Of a DNA stretch of 64,000 nucleotides, positions 11,065-23,589 are shown piece by piece. The stretch comes from Phialocephala subalpina (taxonomy: Eukaryota > Ascomycota > Leotiomycetes > Helotiales > Mollisiaceae), in assembly GCA_900073065.1 (NCBI GenBank), contig FJOG01000055.1, positions 33,802 through 97,801 of the forward strand, read 5' to 3'. The first letter of the stretch is position 1, and every line of letters starts with the position of its first letter. A program made the position numbers and the translations under genes. A model generated the notes under the pieces. The model had not been told where the DNA came from. It made no database searches and was given only the letters and a program-made list of their open reading frames with translations.

Positions 11065-12168
11065 GTGGTCGTGCCAACAAAGATGCATCTTCTTTCAAGT
11101 CTCGTTCCTCATCGTCAACAAACACCGGACCCGATCACACACGACTCAACTTCATACACTACAAGGAATAACAAAGCTGCCAGGCTTGTGGAATGGATAT
11201 CCGCTCTTCCTCATCCATCACCCAGATCGATGAATTCCTCTGAACAGTTTATGGTCATGCCTACGGGAATTGCGGCGGAGAAATATCCCCTTGAGGGCCG
11301 GGATCTACAGTTGGTCACTCGTGACGAGATCGTTAAAAGCATCTCTATTGCCCCAGAAATCCGATTGTGTGAAGGTGCTCCTTCAGTGGCTCGAGTGACA
11401 AGCTCCGCGGTGGTGAAATGGGGCCGACACATCCATCTTTCGGAGGCACGAAACATGCAATATGTTATTGAGCATACTCAAATCCGCCTACCAACTGTCA
11501 TCGATGCGTGGGAGGTTGACGATATGACCGAGGGTGACGAGTTTAATACATGCTACATTCTAATGGAGTACATCAACGGGAAGGTGCTGATTGATATTTG
11601 GGACGAACTTGACGAGAAAGCTCAGCGAGGCATTCAATCTCAAATCTACGAATACATATGCCAACTCCAAAACCTTCATCTTAAAACCCCGGGCCCATTT
11701 GGGGGAGGTATCTCTGAAGATGCTCTTTTCACTGGATATGGAGCGGGTCCATTTGAATCGCCCAAAGATCTGGAAGCGTGGTACAACGACCGCCTTCTTG
11801 TATGCCACGACTATGGCCGTGCTACGCATTTATCGCCTGGAGCGTTTTCCGGGAAGTTCAATGAGCTAGTGATGTGTCACTTGGATCTCAACCAGCGCAA
11901 TGTCCTCCTTGACGACGAGGGGAAGATATGGCTCATCGATTGGGCTTCGGCTGAAGCTTATCCGCCATGGTTTGAGAAAGCACAACTTGCATGGGGTGCA
12001 TCTTCGAGTTGGAGAATAGGATTGTTGGAGTTAATTGGGAAGGAAGTACATCAAGATGAGATTGACCAGCTCCTGGCTATTGGGTTCGCGTTGACAACCG
12101 GGGGTTACGCTCAACCACGGGCGAGATCAGTTGAAGATATTGTTGGGACTACAATATCACATCCATAG
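11065..12168 (+). CDS. Aminoglycoside-phosphotransferase-like (APH/choline kinase fold) protein
   Basis: Single-exon ORF of 367 codons; the methionine at 11230 (312 aa) is an alternative and perhaps better start because the first 55 residues are basic and low in structure. The catalytic loop reads CHLDLNQRNVLL (about 11873-11908), matching the HxDxxxxN Brenner motif of APH-fold kinases. The metal-binding motif follows as LIDWASAE (about 11932-11955), the hDW variant usual in this family. An ExxxYILMEYINGK hinge precedes them. Such fungal proteins are common and mostly uncharacterised; they may phosphorylate small molecules, but the substrate cannot be told. All catalytic residues are present, so activity is plausible. 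It stands alone between an AT-rich block and a decayed gene. Confidence 0.75.
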   Translation: MVVPTKMHLLSSLVPHRQQTPDPITHDSTSYTTRNNKAARLVEWISALPHPSPRSMNSSEQFMVMPTGIAAEKYPLEGRDLQLVTRDEIVKSISIAPEIRLCEGAPSVARVTSSAVVKWGRHIHLSEARNMQYVIEHTQIRLPTVIDAWEVDDMTEGDEFNTCYILMEYINGKVLIDIWDELDEKAQRGIQSQIYEYICQLQNLHLKTPGPFGGGISEDALFTGYGAGPFESPKDLEAWYNDRLLVCHDYGRATHLSPGAFSGKFNELVMCHLDLNQRNVLLDDEGKIWLIDWASAEAYPPWFEKAQLAWGASSSWRIGLLELIGKEVHQDEIDQLLAIGFALTTGGYAQPRARSVEDIVGTTISHP

Positions 12169-12690
12169 TCCAGGTTAGTTGTCTCACAATAGCGCAAATC
12201 TTTGCAGTTTTGTCTTGATTTGAGAGCCTAGGTGCTTGGTTCTAAACTTCGTAAGCTCGTTGTACGGTGAGATGCATAATGGCAGCTTGATCATGGACGA
12301 TGCGTTGCCGGGCTCCGCGCCGTGCATTATAATCTCGCGTTGCTTCTCCCTTGTGCCATTGGAGGGTGGTCCGTGTTGCCGAGATGCCATGCCATGAGTG
12401 TAAGAGTCCTTGAGAACTCGTTCTGGGGATAGGTTGTGATACCTGTGGAGTTGAATGAAACCATTCAAGGATGTCAATTTATTGTCCATGTTAGAATTGG
12501 TGATGCATTCTAGCTGGCAGGCATGCTGCTGAGTTGAAATCCCACTGCACTTAACAGATGTCGCCAACATTTTTCAATACCTGGCATTTTTCATAGCAAA
12601 GGCTGCTTGCCAACGCCTCAGTGACGAGATTTTGCTCGTAAAGTTCAGTCAGAGGACTAAATGCACGAGTCAGCCCGAGCTAGGCTATAG
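12169..12690. other. 0.5 kb with an unsupported minus-strand ORF
   Basis: A 128-codon minus-strand ORF (12184-12570) covers most of this stretch. It has no motif I recognise and no splice context that would join it to neighbours. It may be a gene fragment or chance. Confidence 0.25.
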
Positions 12691-13317
12691 ATGGCTGGAA
12701 GACACAACATACCCCTCAATCTTGGTGTATTCTCCGCTGTATCGATCAGCGACTTTGAAAATCTCGTCGCTGTGCATCCAGCCTGCAATGAGCGAGGAGT
12801 TTGTATCCCAGGCCTTCAAATGTCATGAAAGCCGTTGTTGCCGTGACTGAAGAAGTCGCTCGAGCTGGTCGTGAACTCCAGGCAATGAAGATCGACGATG
12901 CAATGGCTCAAGCCAATAGCCAGTTCCCCGATATCCGCTACTTCACGACTAAACATTCCTGGAGCAACGGAGTCTGTTCAGGGGTAGGTGGCAATCTTCC
13001 AGACGAGAATTTACAATGAGTGGCAGGATCCTTTAAGAGTATCGAGACTATGTTTACTAAATTGAAGAATATAACACGCGAGTTCGATGAGGTTCCAACT
13101 AAGGGGACTGCCCTAGACCGAAGCTGCTGGGGCCCGTGTAGGAAAGGCCGATGCTGATTACATCTTCCGCGATCTCGACACCCAGCTTGATTGCAAGGTT
13201 GATGAGCAGGCAAGCGATTTAGCTCTTCCTGTCCTTCTGCATTGTGAAATCGATGATGATACCAGGGGCTACACCCATGACATTGGTCTGTACTGTTGTA
13301 AGAACATCCTAGCCTAA
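12691..13317 (+). pseudogene. Decayed gene of unknown family
   Basis: Successive protein-like segments lie in different frames: MAGRHNIPLNLGVFSAVSIS (from 12691, stop at 12826), then KAVVAVTEEVARAGRELQAM (from 12828, overlapping, frame -1). After a likely 45-nt intron (about 12984-13027) comes SFKSIETMFTKLKNITREFD, and after another shift near 13120 EAAGARVGKADADYIFRDLD, which ends in GLYCCKNILA and a TAA at 13315. Each segment has normal composition and cysteine pairs suggest a secreted protein, but at least two frameshifts are needed to join them. The family is not recognised. A multi-intron intact gene is less likely because the breaks lack good donor and acceptor sites. Confidence 0.4.
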
Positions 13318-13732
13318 GCCAGTGGAAGTCCGTAGAGTGATGGAAAGATGTACGAACATGGTAGTTTCCTATGTATCGAGTGAATTCATGTATTCCTTTG
13401 AAAATGAACCATCGTCTTCGCGCTTCTAGGAGCAGCTCTCTCGTGCTGATGTTGGTATCGTGATTCTTGATATGCTTTGCAATACTGCTGCATGATACGC
13501 TCCGTACTATACACAGGATCTCGGAATTAGCATTTCCATTATGAACAATTCGGAAAAGAAAGGAGCGGAAAGTGATTCAGGGTCTTGGGACATTCAAGCC
13601 TCTTGAAACAAAGTAGAGAGGGGAACATTGCTCCGAGAAGGTGGACTCACTCATGCAGCCTGTAGGATTGAGGAAGTATTCCAACTCTGCTTCTCCTAGC
13701 GCTCTAGTTGCCCAGAATTTTATTTCATTCTT

Positions 13733-14032
13733 CTACCGGTATTCCTCCAGAAACTTATGAGCATTTTCCACCACCCAGTCGTGGTAAGATTTGGTAGCTT
13801 CAGAGCCTTGAACGTTCTCCTTGTATTCGATGAAGTCGGGGTGAATTTCGCCGTTGTTTTTCTCATAATGATTTATCGCACATTGCAGTAGTTCATCGTG
13901 GGCCTTGGGACACGGCTCAAAGGAGCGTTCGGCAATGACTGCACCGAGGACGGGACGTGTAATGAGGAAGCTCGAGACAATGTAAACGAGGAGAGGGATC
14001 CACCCAGGGATCGACACAATGTTGCGAGCCAT
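13733..14032 (-). CDS. Small hypothetical protein with an N-terminal hydrophobic segment, 99 aa
   Basis: The ORF starts MARNIVSIPGWIPLLVYIVS and stays hydrophobic to about residue 32, either a signal peptide (cleavage after VLGA) or a single anchor. The remaining 65 residues are hydrophilic with two cysteines (EPCPKAHDELLQCAINHYE) and a helical C-terminus. Codon composition is reasonable but no family is recognised. Longer overlapping ORFs in the other minus frames have low-complexity translations and are treated as shadows. It may be one exon of a longer gene, as 14033-14450 has no clear continuation. Confidence 0.35.
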   Translation of the reverse strand: MARNIVSIPGWIPLLVYIVSSFLITRPVLGAVIAERSFEPCPKAHDELLQCAINHYEKNNGEIHPDFIEYKENVQGSEATKSYHDWVVENAHKFLEEYR

Positions 14033-17000
14033 GAAAGCGAAGCTGTCAGACTTAGCTGTACGAGATCGTATATACAGAGTTTGCGTTCATAGAACTTCGT
14101 ATCGAGCTGTCTGGATGGCTTCGAGCCCTCGTGATGTTTCAAGACTTCGAGTCGTGTTTGCGTTCGAAAATGCCCTCTACTAGAACGAAATAAAAGCGAC
14201 ACGATGTTATTAGTTGCCAGATCAAAATGACGTACAGCAAAGACTGCATCCAGATGCAAAAAAAAAATGCCCATCTCGAACCTTATCAGACGGGAATCTG
14301 ACACTTGTGCCTCGCCATCCTGGCTCGAGACTAGTTCCCGCCCTGGGCAGACGACGGGTTTAGATCGCTGCAAATAGTCGAGTTGATGAGTCTTATATGC
14401 CAACGGGAAAGATCCCAAATCCAGTATCGGCTCAAAAGAATTGAGAATCATGATCGTGAGACTAGTATCAAGAGGAATGAAGCTCTAGGAAAGGCGCGAC
14501 GCGTCCATTAATTTGGCGTAGTGTGCCTCTTGGGACGTGGTCGAAGCCTTGGAATTGAGCGCGGAGCCTCGAACTGGAGAAAATGGCATCTAATGCGCAG
14601 AGAAGCTATGCTTGATGGGTTGTGGTGCTCTAGGGATCGTGTTGTTGATGATGGGATGGAGGTTTCGAAGTGAAGTGCGAGCCAGTGCCAGGCTTCGCCG
14701 AGTTGAGCACCATGTCTCTACCACGTGACACTGAACCAATTCAATTGAGTTCCCAAACTGCTAGAAGGGGACCATGGCCTAGAACCACTACGATGACGGT
14801 AAAATGAACATCGATCCTTTTTGTTTGGAGTGCTAATGGTTCGCAAATAGGTAAGGAAAACCCCGGAACTTCCTCCTGACCCAGACATTGATCGACAGCG
14901 AGCTGTCCTATCCACGCCTGGACATTGTGGAAAGAACGGCACCCGCTCCTTCTCTGTTCCGTCACAATCTAGACATTGTACTTGTTATAGAAGCTGAACA
15001 CGAGCTGAACATTTTGCGAAGACGAGAGGGTGGATGGCTCACAATCCCTCATCCTCATTCTTCATCCAACAACAAACTTGAACCTCAACCTCGACTCCCT
15101 ATCCCTATGCTGTTCCAACCTCCAGCCCGGCTGAAATGAATACTGACATGCAATAAAAGCTCTATATCCGTCGCCACTATCAAATCTCGAATCCCGAATC
15201 TTATTTAATGTGAACAATGCGCTTCGCTTAGCTGTCTTCTAATGCAGCAACCACTTCCCCAGAACCTAGCAATCTGGGGTCAAAGGAAGAGAAAAATGAA
15301 CGGAGGATATCGTCTCTCCAGAGGCAGATAAAGAGTATTCACTACGTGGGAAAGAACTTACACCTTCAACCAGAATCACCGTCTGTTTTTGTTTACGTAG
15401 CCCCTCCCATAATATTGTCCCCTTCGACCCAGCTCCAAATAATCACCAAGCCTTCTCATCCCGATGCAGAAATCTCAGATGTCGTCTTGGACCTTATCTC
15501 ACAATATCCATATTCAAAGCATTCTCGTTGTCCGGATATGAGAGAGGGCTGGCTGGACTGAAACCCAAACCCGAGTTGCTTTGTCTAAAGAGACAAGATA
15601 TGTACTTTTCTGTAATGACAGCGCTAGACATTCGACGAGTTAAACATCATGATAACAATATCATTTAGCAAAAGTTCAAGTACAAAAATGTCACCGCAAC
15701 AAATCATAACTATACCTGCAATATGAGTCTCAGCATCCAGTCCGGCATGAGAAGGGTTGGGAGATTAACGAGCAAGTCCACGTCGCTAGTCACACCATGG
15801 GAAGAGACCATGCGTATTGTGTGGAAGAAACTGCAGACAAAGAGACGTGTTTGGCGAGGTATACTACCCCACTTTAATCGAGGCTAGAGTTACACAGTGT
15901 TTCTTTTTGGTTCGCAATGTCCCGCTCTTGGTTGAAATGTAATGGCTTGCAAAGAGTTCTTGAGCTGGACTGGAAAATATTCTGGTTTAAAAGTATCAAG
16001 CTAGGAGAAACATCGAATTCTTGAAATGGCCCAGGACACATACATAGTATAAGAGGATCGACAGAAAGCAGAAGCGAAAATGAAATTCAGAGAACATAAC
16101 CACAAGAGACACAGCTTATTTCAACGACTTCAAGAAAGAAAGTAGTGAATGAAAATTAAAGAATAACCACACGTGATTCACCCCTTTCCAATTCATTCCA
16201 TTTCCAAACCCTTGTTCAGTACATTTCTTTCCCTTTTTTCTTATCACAATAAGAAACAAGTAGCATTCCCGCACCTCGAGCCTCATCTTGATCCTTAACT
16301 GGAGGCTTTGCCACGTGCCTCATCCCAAGAAATCAGCCCAAGAAGCGACGCCACACAACCCAACCCCGCACCTGGAAGGAAACGCCTCGACATGAACCCC
16401 TGCGCTGCACATGCAAGACCGCCATTCGAAGCGCTGTGTTTATATCCAGTCGTTGGGATTGTGCTGTGCCGGGACCTTGTCCTCTGCAGAATCTATATTT
16501 GAGGCTTTGTGACAGAGGGGGTCGGTTTGAAGGCCTCCGATTACCCCAGATTTGATGCGATGTTTTAAGCAAGGAGAAGGGAATGGGAGAGGAGAGGAGA
16601 GGAGAAGTATCGGTGAAGCAAAAGGAATGTCAAACATTAGTCCAGAGCTGAGGTACATGGGAGCTGTACGGGAGATCAGACAGCCGTGAGTATGCAGCCG
16701 TCGCCATACGCGGGAGTGCCTCGCCAATCCTCCATGCTAATCCACCCCTCAGCTGCCCCGCCATGGCTGAATGGTTATCGATATCCACTACCACGCTTCA
16801 ACCCCGTTGGGAAGAGTGTACCTCATAGGGGGCTGCAGTTGATCGATGTTTCAGTGCTGTGCTCCTCGTGGGCTTTTGAGTTCGGATCGGATACCGATAC
16901 TTTGCATTTATTGGATTCGGATGAAAGATAGGGGTTCGACGAGGCAGATTCAAGAGATCAAAGCAAAGATCGTGCCTTCTTCTCCCCACAGCTGCAACTT

Positions 17001-19835
17001 CACTGGATACTACAAAGTGCATCTCTAACCAAGAAGAGTTAGAATTCAGCAAGTGAGGGATAAAGAGAAAAGGGTTGAATGATTGGCAACGCGATGTTCG
17101 GCTGTACATATGGTCCCCCATATTGATACTCTAGTTTCACATCCAATAACAGCTCTAGTGTACTGCGGGTGCCATCTGAAAAGAAGCTTACGGAAGAAGG
17201 TCTTTCCCGCGATAGCCAAACATTGCGTCTTTAAGATCAGCCAGTAAGATCGTTGGTGAGGGGTGAAACTGTCCAGTCAGAAGGGTGTGGAGGGGCAGTT
17301 GGCGAATGAGGGGTAGGAAAAGGAAGTGTCAGACGAAGGTTCACCGCTGAAACGTAAAGTTAGATTGGCCCGATTGGTGTTCAGGAACACAACCTTTTTG
17401 GCAGCCGCTGGGGACGGTGAAGGACTGGGATGAGCGCTGCATCTCACTCCAGGATCATCGAGGGGAGGAAAGATGTGATGGGCCGATCAGATCTGGCCTG
17501 CTCAGAGTTGTGGCCCCCATATTCAAATGCGGCATATGAAATTCGATATCACATCTTTTTATATATTGAGGCTGTTTCCATCTTTCCATTTTTATGTCTG
17601 GCGGTTATGCTGGTGATGAAGTGTGATGAGTGATGGGTGGGAGTGATGGGAGTGATAACCATGGCACTGCTGTCTAGCAAGATGCTCTTCTGGTATGAGC
17701 GTGCAGGATGTCGTGGTCTCATGCAGCTAGAGCGTTTTGTCTCCTACTGGTTAGGGATAACCAATTATATTCTTAGTGTCAAAATCTGCGTCTGCTAACA
17801 TTTAAATGGTAGGAGAGAGCAGGAGTGAGTGTCGTGTTGTTACTCATACGATGTTCTGGTAAAAGGAGTGTGATCTGCTGTTGAACGTCCAGTCCCACGC
17901 TGGAAGGGATGTGGATGAAATTGATGCCCCAGTCAATCGAGGCCAGCAAAGCTGTGACGATATTTCATCTCTTAATCTTGATACTTGGAAATCTGGTATT
18001 GGAAATCTGGTATTAGAATCGTGGTCAAAAGCACTCCATCGCTCGCTCGCCTTAGTTTGAAATCTCATCGGCGACCTTGGGCATCAGTGCTAGTGATCCT
18101 TCTCAACTCCAACTGGATATTCTGTGCCTTCCGACAGTGAGGTTTTTGCAACGCCGTAGACTATGTTGTCATTTCCGCAGCTAGTAATTGAGGTTGCATT
18201 CAAGGCTGCGCGCTGACACCTTCTTCGGACCTTCCTGTCCCAGGGCGTTGCTGAGACTGAATAGATCCTCATCAGCTCTGGGCGTGCTGACCTGGTTCAT
18301 ATTGTAGAACTATCTTCACATCAGCAGAGACAAGAGTGGGAACTTCCTCACATTCTTTAAGGCGTTATTTCACCTCGTCAAGGCTTCCCTTTGATCAGGC
18401 TGTCGGAAGAAGACCTTCGGATCCTTTGGAACTATTGTATTCCCATGTACTGCGGCACGAGGCTGGATCTGAAGCCTGTCTTTGTAAAATCGCCCGACAT
18501 CTCCAAGGGAAGACGAGTTCATTAATACTTGAGACTCGGAGTGCCTCGTATCCCCGCCTCATCTCCATAATTCTTCGAGGCTGTTGCAGCTGGAACACGG
18601 CGTCGCAGGCTCAATCATTCACCGCCTCGTTTGTCTGTTGTTGTTGTTGTTATTGTTTTCATCGGCCGCATCGAAGACCCGTGGTCCATCTACCGGTCCT
18701 CATCCTGGAGAAGGCCCGCGTTCTGGCTATCACGGCAGTCTGGACATCAACAACAACTCCGAATTCTATCTTCTTCTTCGGCCAGCCTTCGACTCAGAAT
18801 TTACCATTTTGCTTCTTACGGAACGAGATTCCATTTCTTAGGAATAGCACCGGTCACCGGCGAGGTTTTCATCAAAGTCTTGCCACTGCTGACGGAAGCA
18901 CCACTGCGGCCTGTTGTTACTCAGCACCATAATGATCGAGGTCAAGGCCTGACTCGCAACGGATTTCGCGGTTCCTTCAGTGGCCCGTCTGGTACAGCAC
19001 AGCACTCGCATCATTCGGAGTTGCACTCGCACTTCACTGGCTGCACTCTGGTGGCCTTTCTGGCTCTACTTTGGCCCATTCGAGTTGAGCTGTTCGCTGT
19101 GGTGGCCTGTTGTAGACGTGTGGCTGCGGTGATCCATTCATTCATCATCAGTCGTCATCCTCTGATGCTCTTCCGGTGCATCATTATTCACACCATTCTG
19201 TGCCTGATATCCAGTTATTGGAGTCCATTCTCCTCCTCCCACTCGTCTCTGGTCGCCTGTTCTGACCATTTTTCATCCTGCGCCATCCCAAGTTTTCGAT
19301 CGCCAGACTCGCCTGTCTTCCTCCACCACCTCCACGCGGATTGGCCCGTGACCTCGTTGGCGTCCATTCATTCCCTTCCCTCCCGCAGACCTTGGCCTTG
19401 TCTCTGATACTGCATGCTGACCTGCTATCCATTGGAAGCCCACGCCCATCGACTACTACCCATCTATCCCGACACCAGTCGAGTGTTGTGCTTCTCCCCT
19501 CCCCTCCCCCCAATCCAGGAACCTCACCAACCTCGACATTGCCATCGCTCTCTGCCGTCCTTCCTCTCGGGTGCGCGATAAACAACGTGCTTCTTCTCCC
19601 TTCGATCTTCCAAATCATCTCATCAACACCGCCTACTTCAAGTCATTCCTTCATACAAATCACCACTTCACACTCGAGCATTGCACCAATCCGTCATTTC
19701 ATCATCAACACTGCTGTTACTGTTACCATGCAATAGATCCTTTCGAGCCTCGCAGACGACGAGCTACCACCACAACGCACCCTCTCGACACTTTGGCCAC
19801 TCAGCTAACAGCCAAAGAACTCCACCTCGACCATC
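14033..19835. other. 5.8 kb with no supported gene
   Basis: Only short ORFs with biased, low-complexity translations are found. The segment 14950-15140 belongs to a dispersed family listed separately. The last kilobase before the J-protein start is pyrimidine-rich with CA/CAT-rich stretches, as in long fungal promoters and 5' leaders; a 258-codon ORF there (18631-19407) is best explained by this composition. A short TTG/TTA microsatellite lies at about 18636-18656. Confidence 0.5.
14953..15135 (+). repeat. Dispersed segment with conserved reading frame, copy 1
   Basis: CTAGACATTGTACTT...GAAGCTGAACACGAGCTGAAC and the downstream CTATGCTGTTCCAACMTCCAG motif align over about 180 bp with the reverse complement of 23590-23770. 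In the frame that reads LDIVL...EAEHELNI, many differences between copies fall at third codon positions. The 83-codon ORF 14888-15139 includes it. Nature unknown: exon relic of a small gene family or a non-coding repeat. Confidence 0.5.
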
Positions 19836-21884
19836 ATGAACTCGCCCTTACCTCCCGACCCATACAAGACACTCGGCGTAGCCAAAGATGCAAAGCTCCC
19901 AGAGATTCGCAGCGCTCACCGGAAGCTAGTCCTCAAGTGCCATCCCGACAAGGTGCAAGACGCAGCCCTGAAAGCCGTCAAGCAAGATGAGTTCCAGAAG
20001 GTACAGCAAGCGTACGAGCTGCTCAGCGATGACACCAAGAGACAACAGTACGATGATCAGGTCAAATTGTTTGAGTTGAGGAAGGAGATGGGAAGGGGCA
20101 ATCCGACACCCAGAAGTAATCCTTTCGAGTACGAGGTCAAGACCGCAGAGCCTCGCGCGAACTCATATGCCCGTGCGGCCCCCAAAGTCTATACCTACCC
20201 CGCGGGCGTACCGAGGTCGCATGAGGACCTGTACGATGAGCGAGAGCCGATGAGGCATACCCCGAAGAAGTCGTCGAGTTACGAGTCGGCTACGGATCGG
20301 GATCGAAAGCGACCGTCTGCAAGGGATGAGGAACGAATCAGGGAAATGCAGAGAGAAGCTGCGATCAGGAAACTACAAGAAGAGGAAGATAGGATGAGAG
20401 CAGCAGAGAGAGCACGAGCAGAGGACAGGATACGATCAGAGAAGGCTAGGGATAAGGACAGGCGGGATCGATCACATAAGGAGAAGACCAAGTCGAGGGA
20501 GAAGGAGAGGAAATCTCGCGGAGAGGAGAAAGGCCGCAAGACCTACGTCGAGGATGACTCTTCTGATGACGAAGTCTATCGAGCGAGAGCTGCGGAGAAG
20601 AAGGCGAGGCGAATGGAAGAGGAGATGCAGAGGCGTGAGGCTGAAGCTGCTGCGATGCGTGCTGAAGCCGAACGTGTTCACCATGTTCGTGCTGAAGAAG
20701 CTCGAGCAGCCAAGGTTCAAGCTCAACGTGCCCAGATCAAGGAAGCTCCCATGGATCCAAAATGGAGAGATCATGCGGATTTCGCAGGAGCATACATGCA
20801 AGCTGCACGCCGAAAGGTTGCAGTCGACGCTGAAGATGATCGTCATCACCCTCATCCTGGCATGCGACGAACCGAAACCTTCTCTGGTCAGCCTTCACCT
20901 GCGTACAATGTTCGATATGCTACGATCCCTCCTCAACCACAATACAGCGATGATGATACTGCGAGACGATCGTCTGGTTACAAGGACCCGAGAAGATCTT
21001 CGGATACACCTCCATCTTCGAAACGAGAAAAGTCGAGAAGAAGATCGCCTGAACACACAACCGGAGATCCTTACATCAACATCGTCGAGCCTCCATCCCC
21101 TTCGACCGCTGGGACCCCGAAAAAGCCTTCGTTGCAGTCGTACTCGTCGGCTCCGCCCACGCTGTCGCAGACCCGCAAAGAGCCCAGTCGATCGAGAACC
21201 ACAGACAATTATACCGCACCACGAAAAGACACCGTCCCTCCTCTACCACGATCACAAACATTCACGAACGATGGACGAGATCCCGGCAGAGGCCGCGAAC
21301 GTGGTGGCAGTAGGCTGAGGAAAGAATACACAGAGACTGAATCCGATTCTGATAATTCACCGACTTATCAAGCGCGACCATCGCACAGTCCTCGTCGAGC
21401 TCCCGAGCCAACGGTATACCGCGTCGCTGAGGGTCGAGCTCATCCCACAACCTCGCGAAGTCATCGATCGGATTTGCACAACCTGAACGAACCTTCATAC
21501 GCCCGTGAACGAAGTACATCTCCTCGTGGAACACCATCTCGTCATGAACGACCTCCCATAACTCGAAACCCTCCCAGCGGCGAATATCGCACATCACCGA
21601 CTTCAAACTACTACACAGCTCCCGAACCTCCACCCGTGAAGCCTGTCATTGTGACTGCACGACCTAAGCTCCCTAGAGAAGGAAGCGGAAGTAGTCGAAG
21701 TCATAGACATCAAGCCCCCGCTGCCTCCTATGAGCAAGTCAAGTATGCACCTACATATGATACTTCGAATGTCTCCTACGCCAGCTACCCTGGAGCAAAC
21801 CTGTACGATACCGCCCGCCGACCAAGCGATCAACGAGACTACTACGGACCTCCTCACCGCGGACGAGATCCCGTGTATGCGTGA
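19836..21884 (+). CDS. J-domain (DnaJ/Hsp40 class C) protein with long basic, Ser/Arg-rich tail
   Basis: Intronless 682-aa ORF. Residues 9-75 form a J domain: PYKTLGV...helix II, the HPD triad at residues 36-38 (KCHPDK), and helix III ending QAYELLSDDTKRQQYD. HPD is the motif that stimulates Hsp70 ATPase, so this should act as an Hsp70 co-chaperone. There is no G/F-rich or zinc-finger region, hence class C. Residues 150-330 are a highly charged coiled-coil-like stretch (repeated EERIREMQREA-type segments) with KDRRDRSHKEK basic clusters, and the rest is disordered, rich in Ser, Arg, Pro and Tyr with SPRR- and RRSSD-type phosphosites, suggesting a nuclear or RNA-associated role. The location is inferred from composition only. 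Full-length with a clean start; the upstream leader is long and pyrimidine-rich. Confidence 0.9.
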   Translation: MNSPLPPDPYKTLGVAKDAKLPEIRSAHRKLVLKCHPDKVQDAALKAVKQDEFQKVQQAYELLSDDTKRQQYDDQVKLFELRKEMGRGNPTPRSNPFEYEVKTAEPRANSYARAAPKVYTYPAGVPRSHEDLYDEREPMRHTPKKSSSYESATDRDRKRPSARDEERIREMQREAAIRKLQEEEDRMRAAERARAEDRIRSEKARDKDRRDRSHKEKTKSREKERKSRGEEKGRKTYVEDDSSDDEVYRARAAEKKARRMEEEMQRREAEAAAMRAEAERVHHVRAEEARAAKVQAQRAQIKEAPMDPKWRDHADFAGAYMQAARRKVAVDAEDDRHHPHPGMRRTETFSGQPSPAYNVRYATIPPQPQYSDDDTARRSSGYKDPRRSSDTPPSSKREKSRRRSPEHTTGDPYINIVEPPSPSTAGTPKKPSLQSYSSAPPTLSQTRKEPSRSRTTDNYTAPRKDTVPPLPRSQTFTNDGRDPGRGRERGGSRLRKEYTETESDSDNSPTYQARPSHSPRRAPEPTVYRVAEGRAHPTTSRSHRSDLHNLNEPSYARERSTSPRGTPSRHERPPITRNPPSGEYRTSPTSNYYTAPEPPPVKPVIVTARPKLPREGSGSSRSHRHQAPAASYEQVKYAPTYDTSNVSYASYPGANLYDTARRPSDQRDYYGPPHRGRDPVYA

Positions 21885-23589
21885 TCTGGTCACAACTATT
21901 GACCTTTCCACAACACCTATACAACTATATCCAGGACCAACGACTATGATCGTTGCAGGCATCCTGAGATTTTAATGAGGGCGCCTTGATGTGCGCATGC
22001 GGGGAAGCTACCTTTTTCGTTCGATTCTTGTACACCTGATTACGAAAACCCTATTTCACAGTAACGAGATTTTCTCTTTCCACACCTTTTTCCGGTTTTC
22101 GAAATTTTCACACCACCTTTTTTTCACGATCAGAAACACAACGAAATGAGACGAGATGCATATCACGACAATTGAGAGACTACATTGCTAGCATTGCACG
22201 GGAGTGAAAGGATTGATTTTCCCTTTAGACGGTCTTTTTACATTGCGAGCTTAGCAGAGCTGGTCAGTCGTTAAATGGTGCATTCGTTCGTCGCATGGTT
22301 TTTTTCGATCGTTGTTGTATTTTACATACGCTTACACTCCTTCATCAATTTGCGAAGATGAGATCTCGTGGATGAGGGAGGTGGCGTGGAGGCATGGGAT
22401 CGCGGAGTTTTTTGGTGCGCTTGTCTTATTGCTTTTCCGGATCTGGATATCGAGAGATGAGGGGTGGAGGAAGAAGTGAGAGCAGTCATCGAGCCAAGAT
22501 TGTTAGGGGACGAGACTCGTGATGAGAGAGGTGGTTGAGGAGTATATGGGCAGGTGGAAAGGGGAGGAAGAAGCAGAGGATGTGATACGATTGATGAATG
22601 ATGGATATGATCTTGATGAGCAACACAGCAAACAGTGCATACAAATGCATCTGAATGGAGTTTATTTCGATCTTCTCTTCACAAGAACTTCAACCTCGTT
22701 TCGCTTCATTTGCTGCCTGATGCTTTGACCTGACTGGCCAAAGATCGTGAGTTTGGACGAGTGTCCCCTTCTTTGCCTGAGTTTTTAGAACCGAGTGGTT
22801 CATTACACTCATCCATCCCTCACTCAAGCGCTCCAAGTTCTTCGTTGGGCTCCTGGTCTTGCGAATTCAAGAGAATCAAGTGGTTCATTCACATGCTGAA
22901 GCACCCATTCACATTCGCAGCCTTCCTCGTCAGGCACTTCATTCTTTGCTTTTGCGAAACGAGATTTAAACCTCGCCACCATCTTCTCGCGATAACTCCT
23001 TCTCTTCCAAATCACTTCGCGGAAAGAGGAAGGAGGTCGGGATTGAGTTCTGATGTCTTAGCTTGCTCGTTTGGTGCTTGGGACATGACATTCGCCTCCC
23101 TAACCGAGGATTCCGGGGAAGCTTGGGCTTGGTGGCTGGGTGGCGATGTTGCCCCTGGCTTTGTTGTGGCTATGCAGAGTCTTTTCAACTTCTGAAACGC
23201 GAAAGGGCCGCGATATCCTGTGCGGGTTGGAAGGCAGCAGAGAAGTCGTCGTTTGTTTGCAAGGTTCGCATGTTGAGAGGTTTCGTGGGGTTGGAAAATG
23301 CCTCAAAATTGCCACTTGAGCAATCGGCGATGAAAAAGCTAGGAGCTATATCTTCGAGAAAGGTAAGTTCTGCGAATCCATGCGAGATGTTGAAGGGATG
23401 GTAGCCAGTTGAGCGGGATTACCGGGTTGCTGGAAAGTTCAAGTAGCACTAGGGCTGCATGCACTTCGGGGTAAGGGTAAGATACCCATTGTTCACATCG
23501 AGTAAGAATTGGGGTTCGAGACTTTGATAGTGGCGACGGAGATATGGATCTTCTTGCGTGAGGACAAGAAGTGGAAGCTGAACTGGATG

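Noticed and set aside
7236..12168. Possible secondary-metabolite cluster (transporter plus kinase)
   Set aside because: No core biosynthetic enzyme (PKS, NRPS, terpene synthase) or pathway regulator is present nearby.
16740..16830. tRNA-like start (GCCATGGCTGAATGG)
   Set aside because: No matching acceptor stem and no TTCRANNC T-loop at the right distance.
18631..19407. 258-codon plus-strand ORF
   Set aside because: Translation is low complexity, it overlaps other long pyrimidine-driven ORFs, and it sits in the leader of the J-protein gene.
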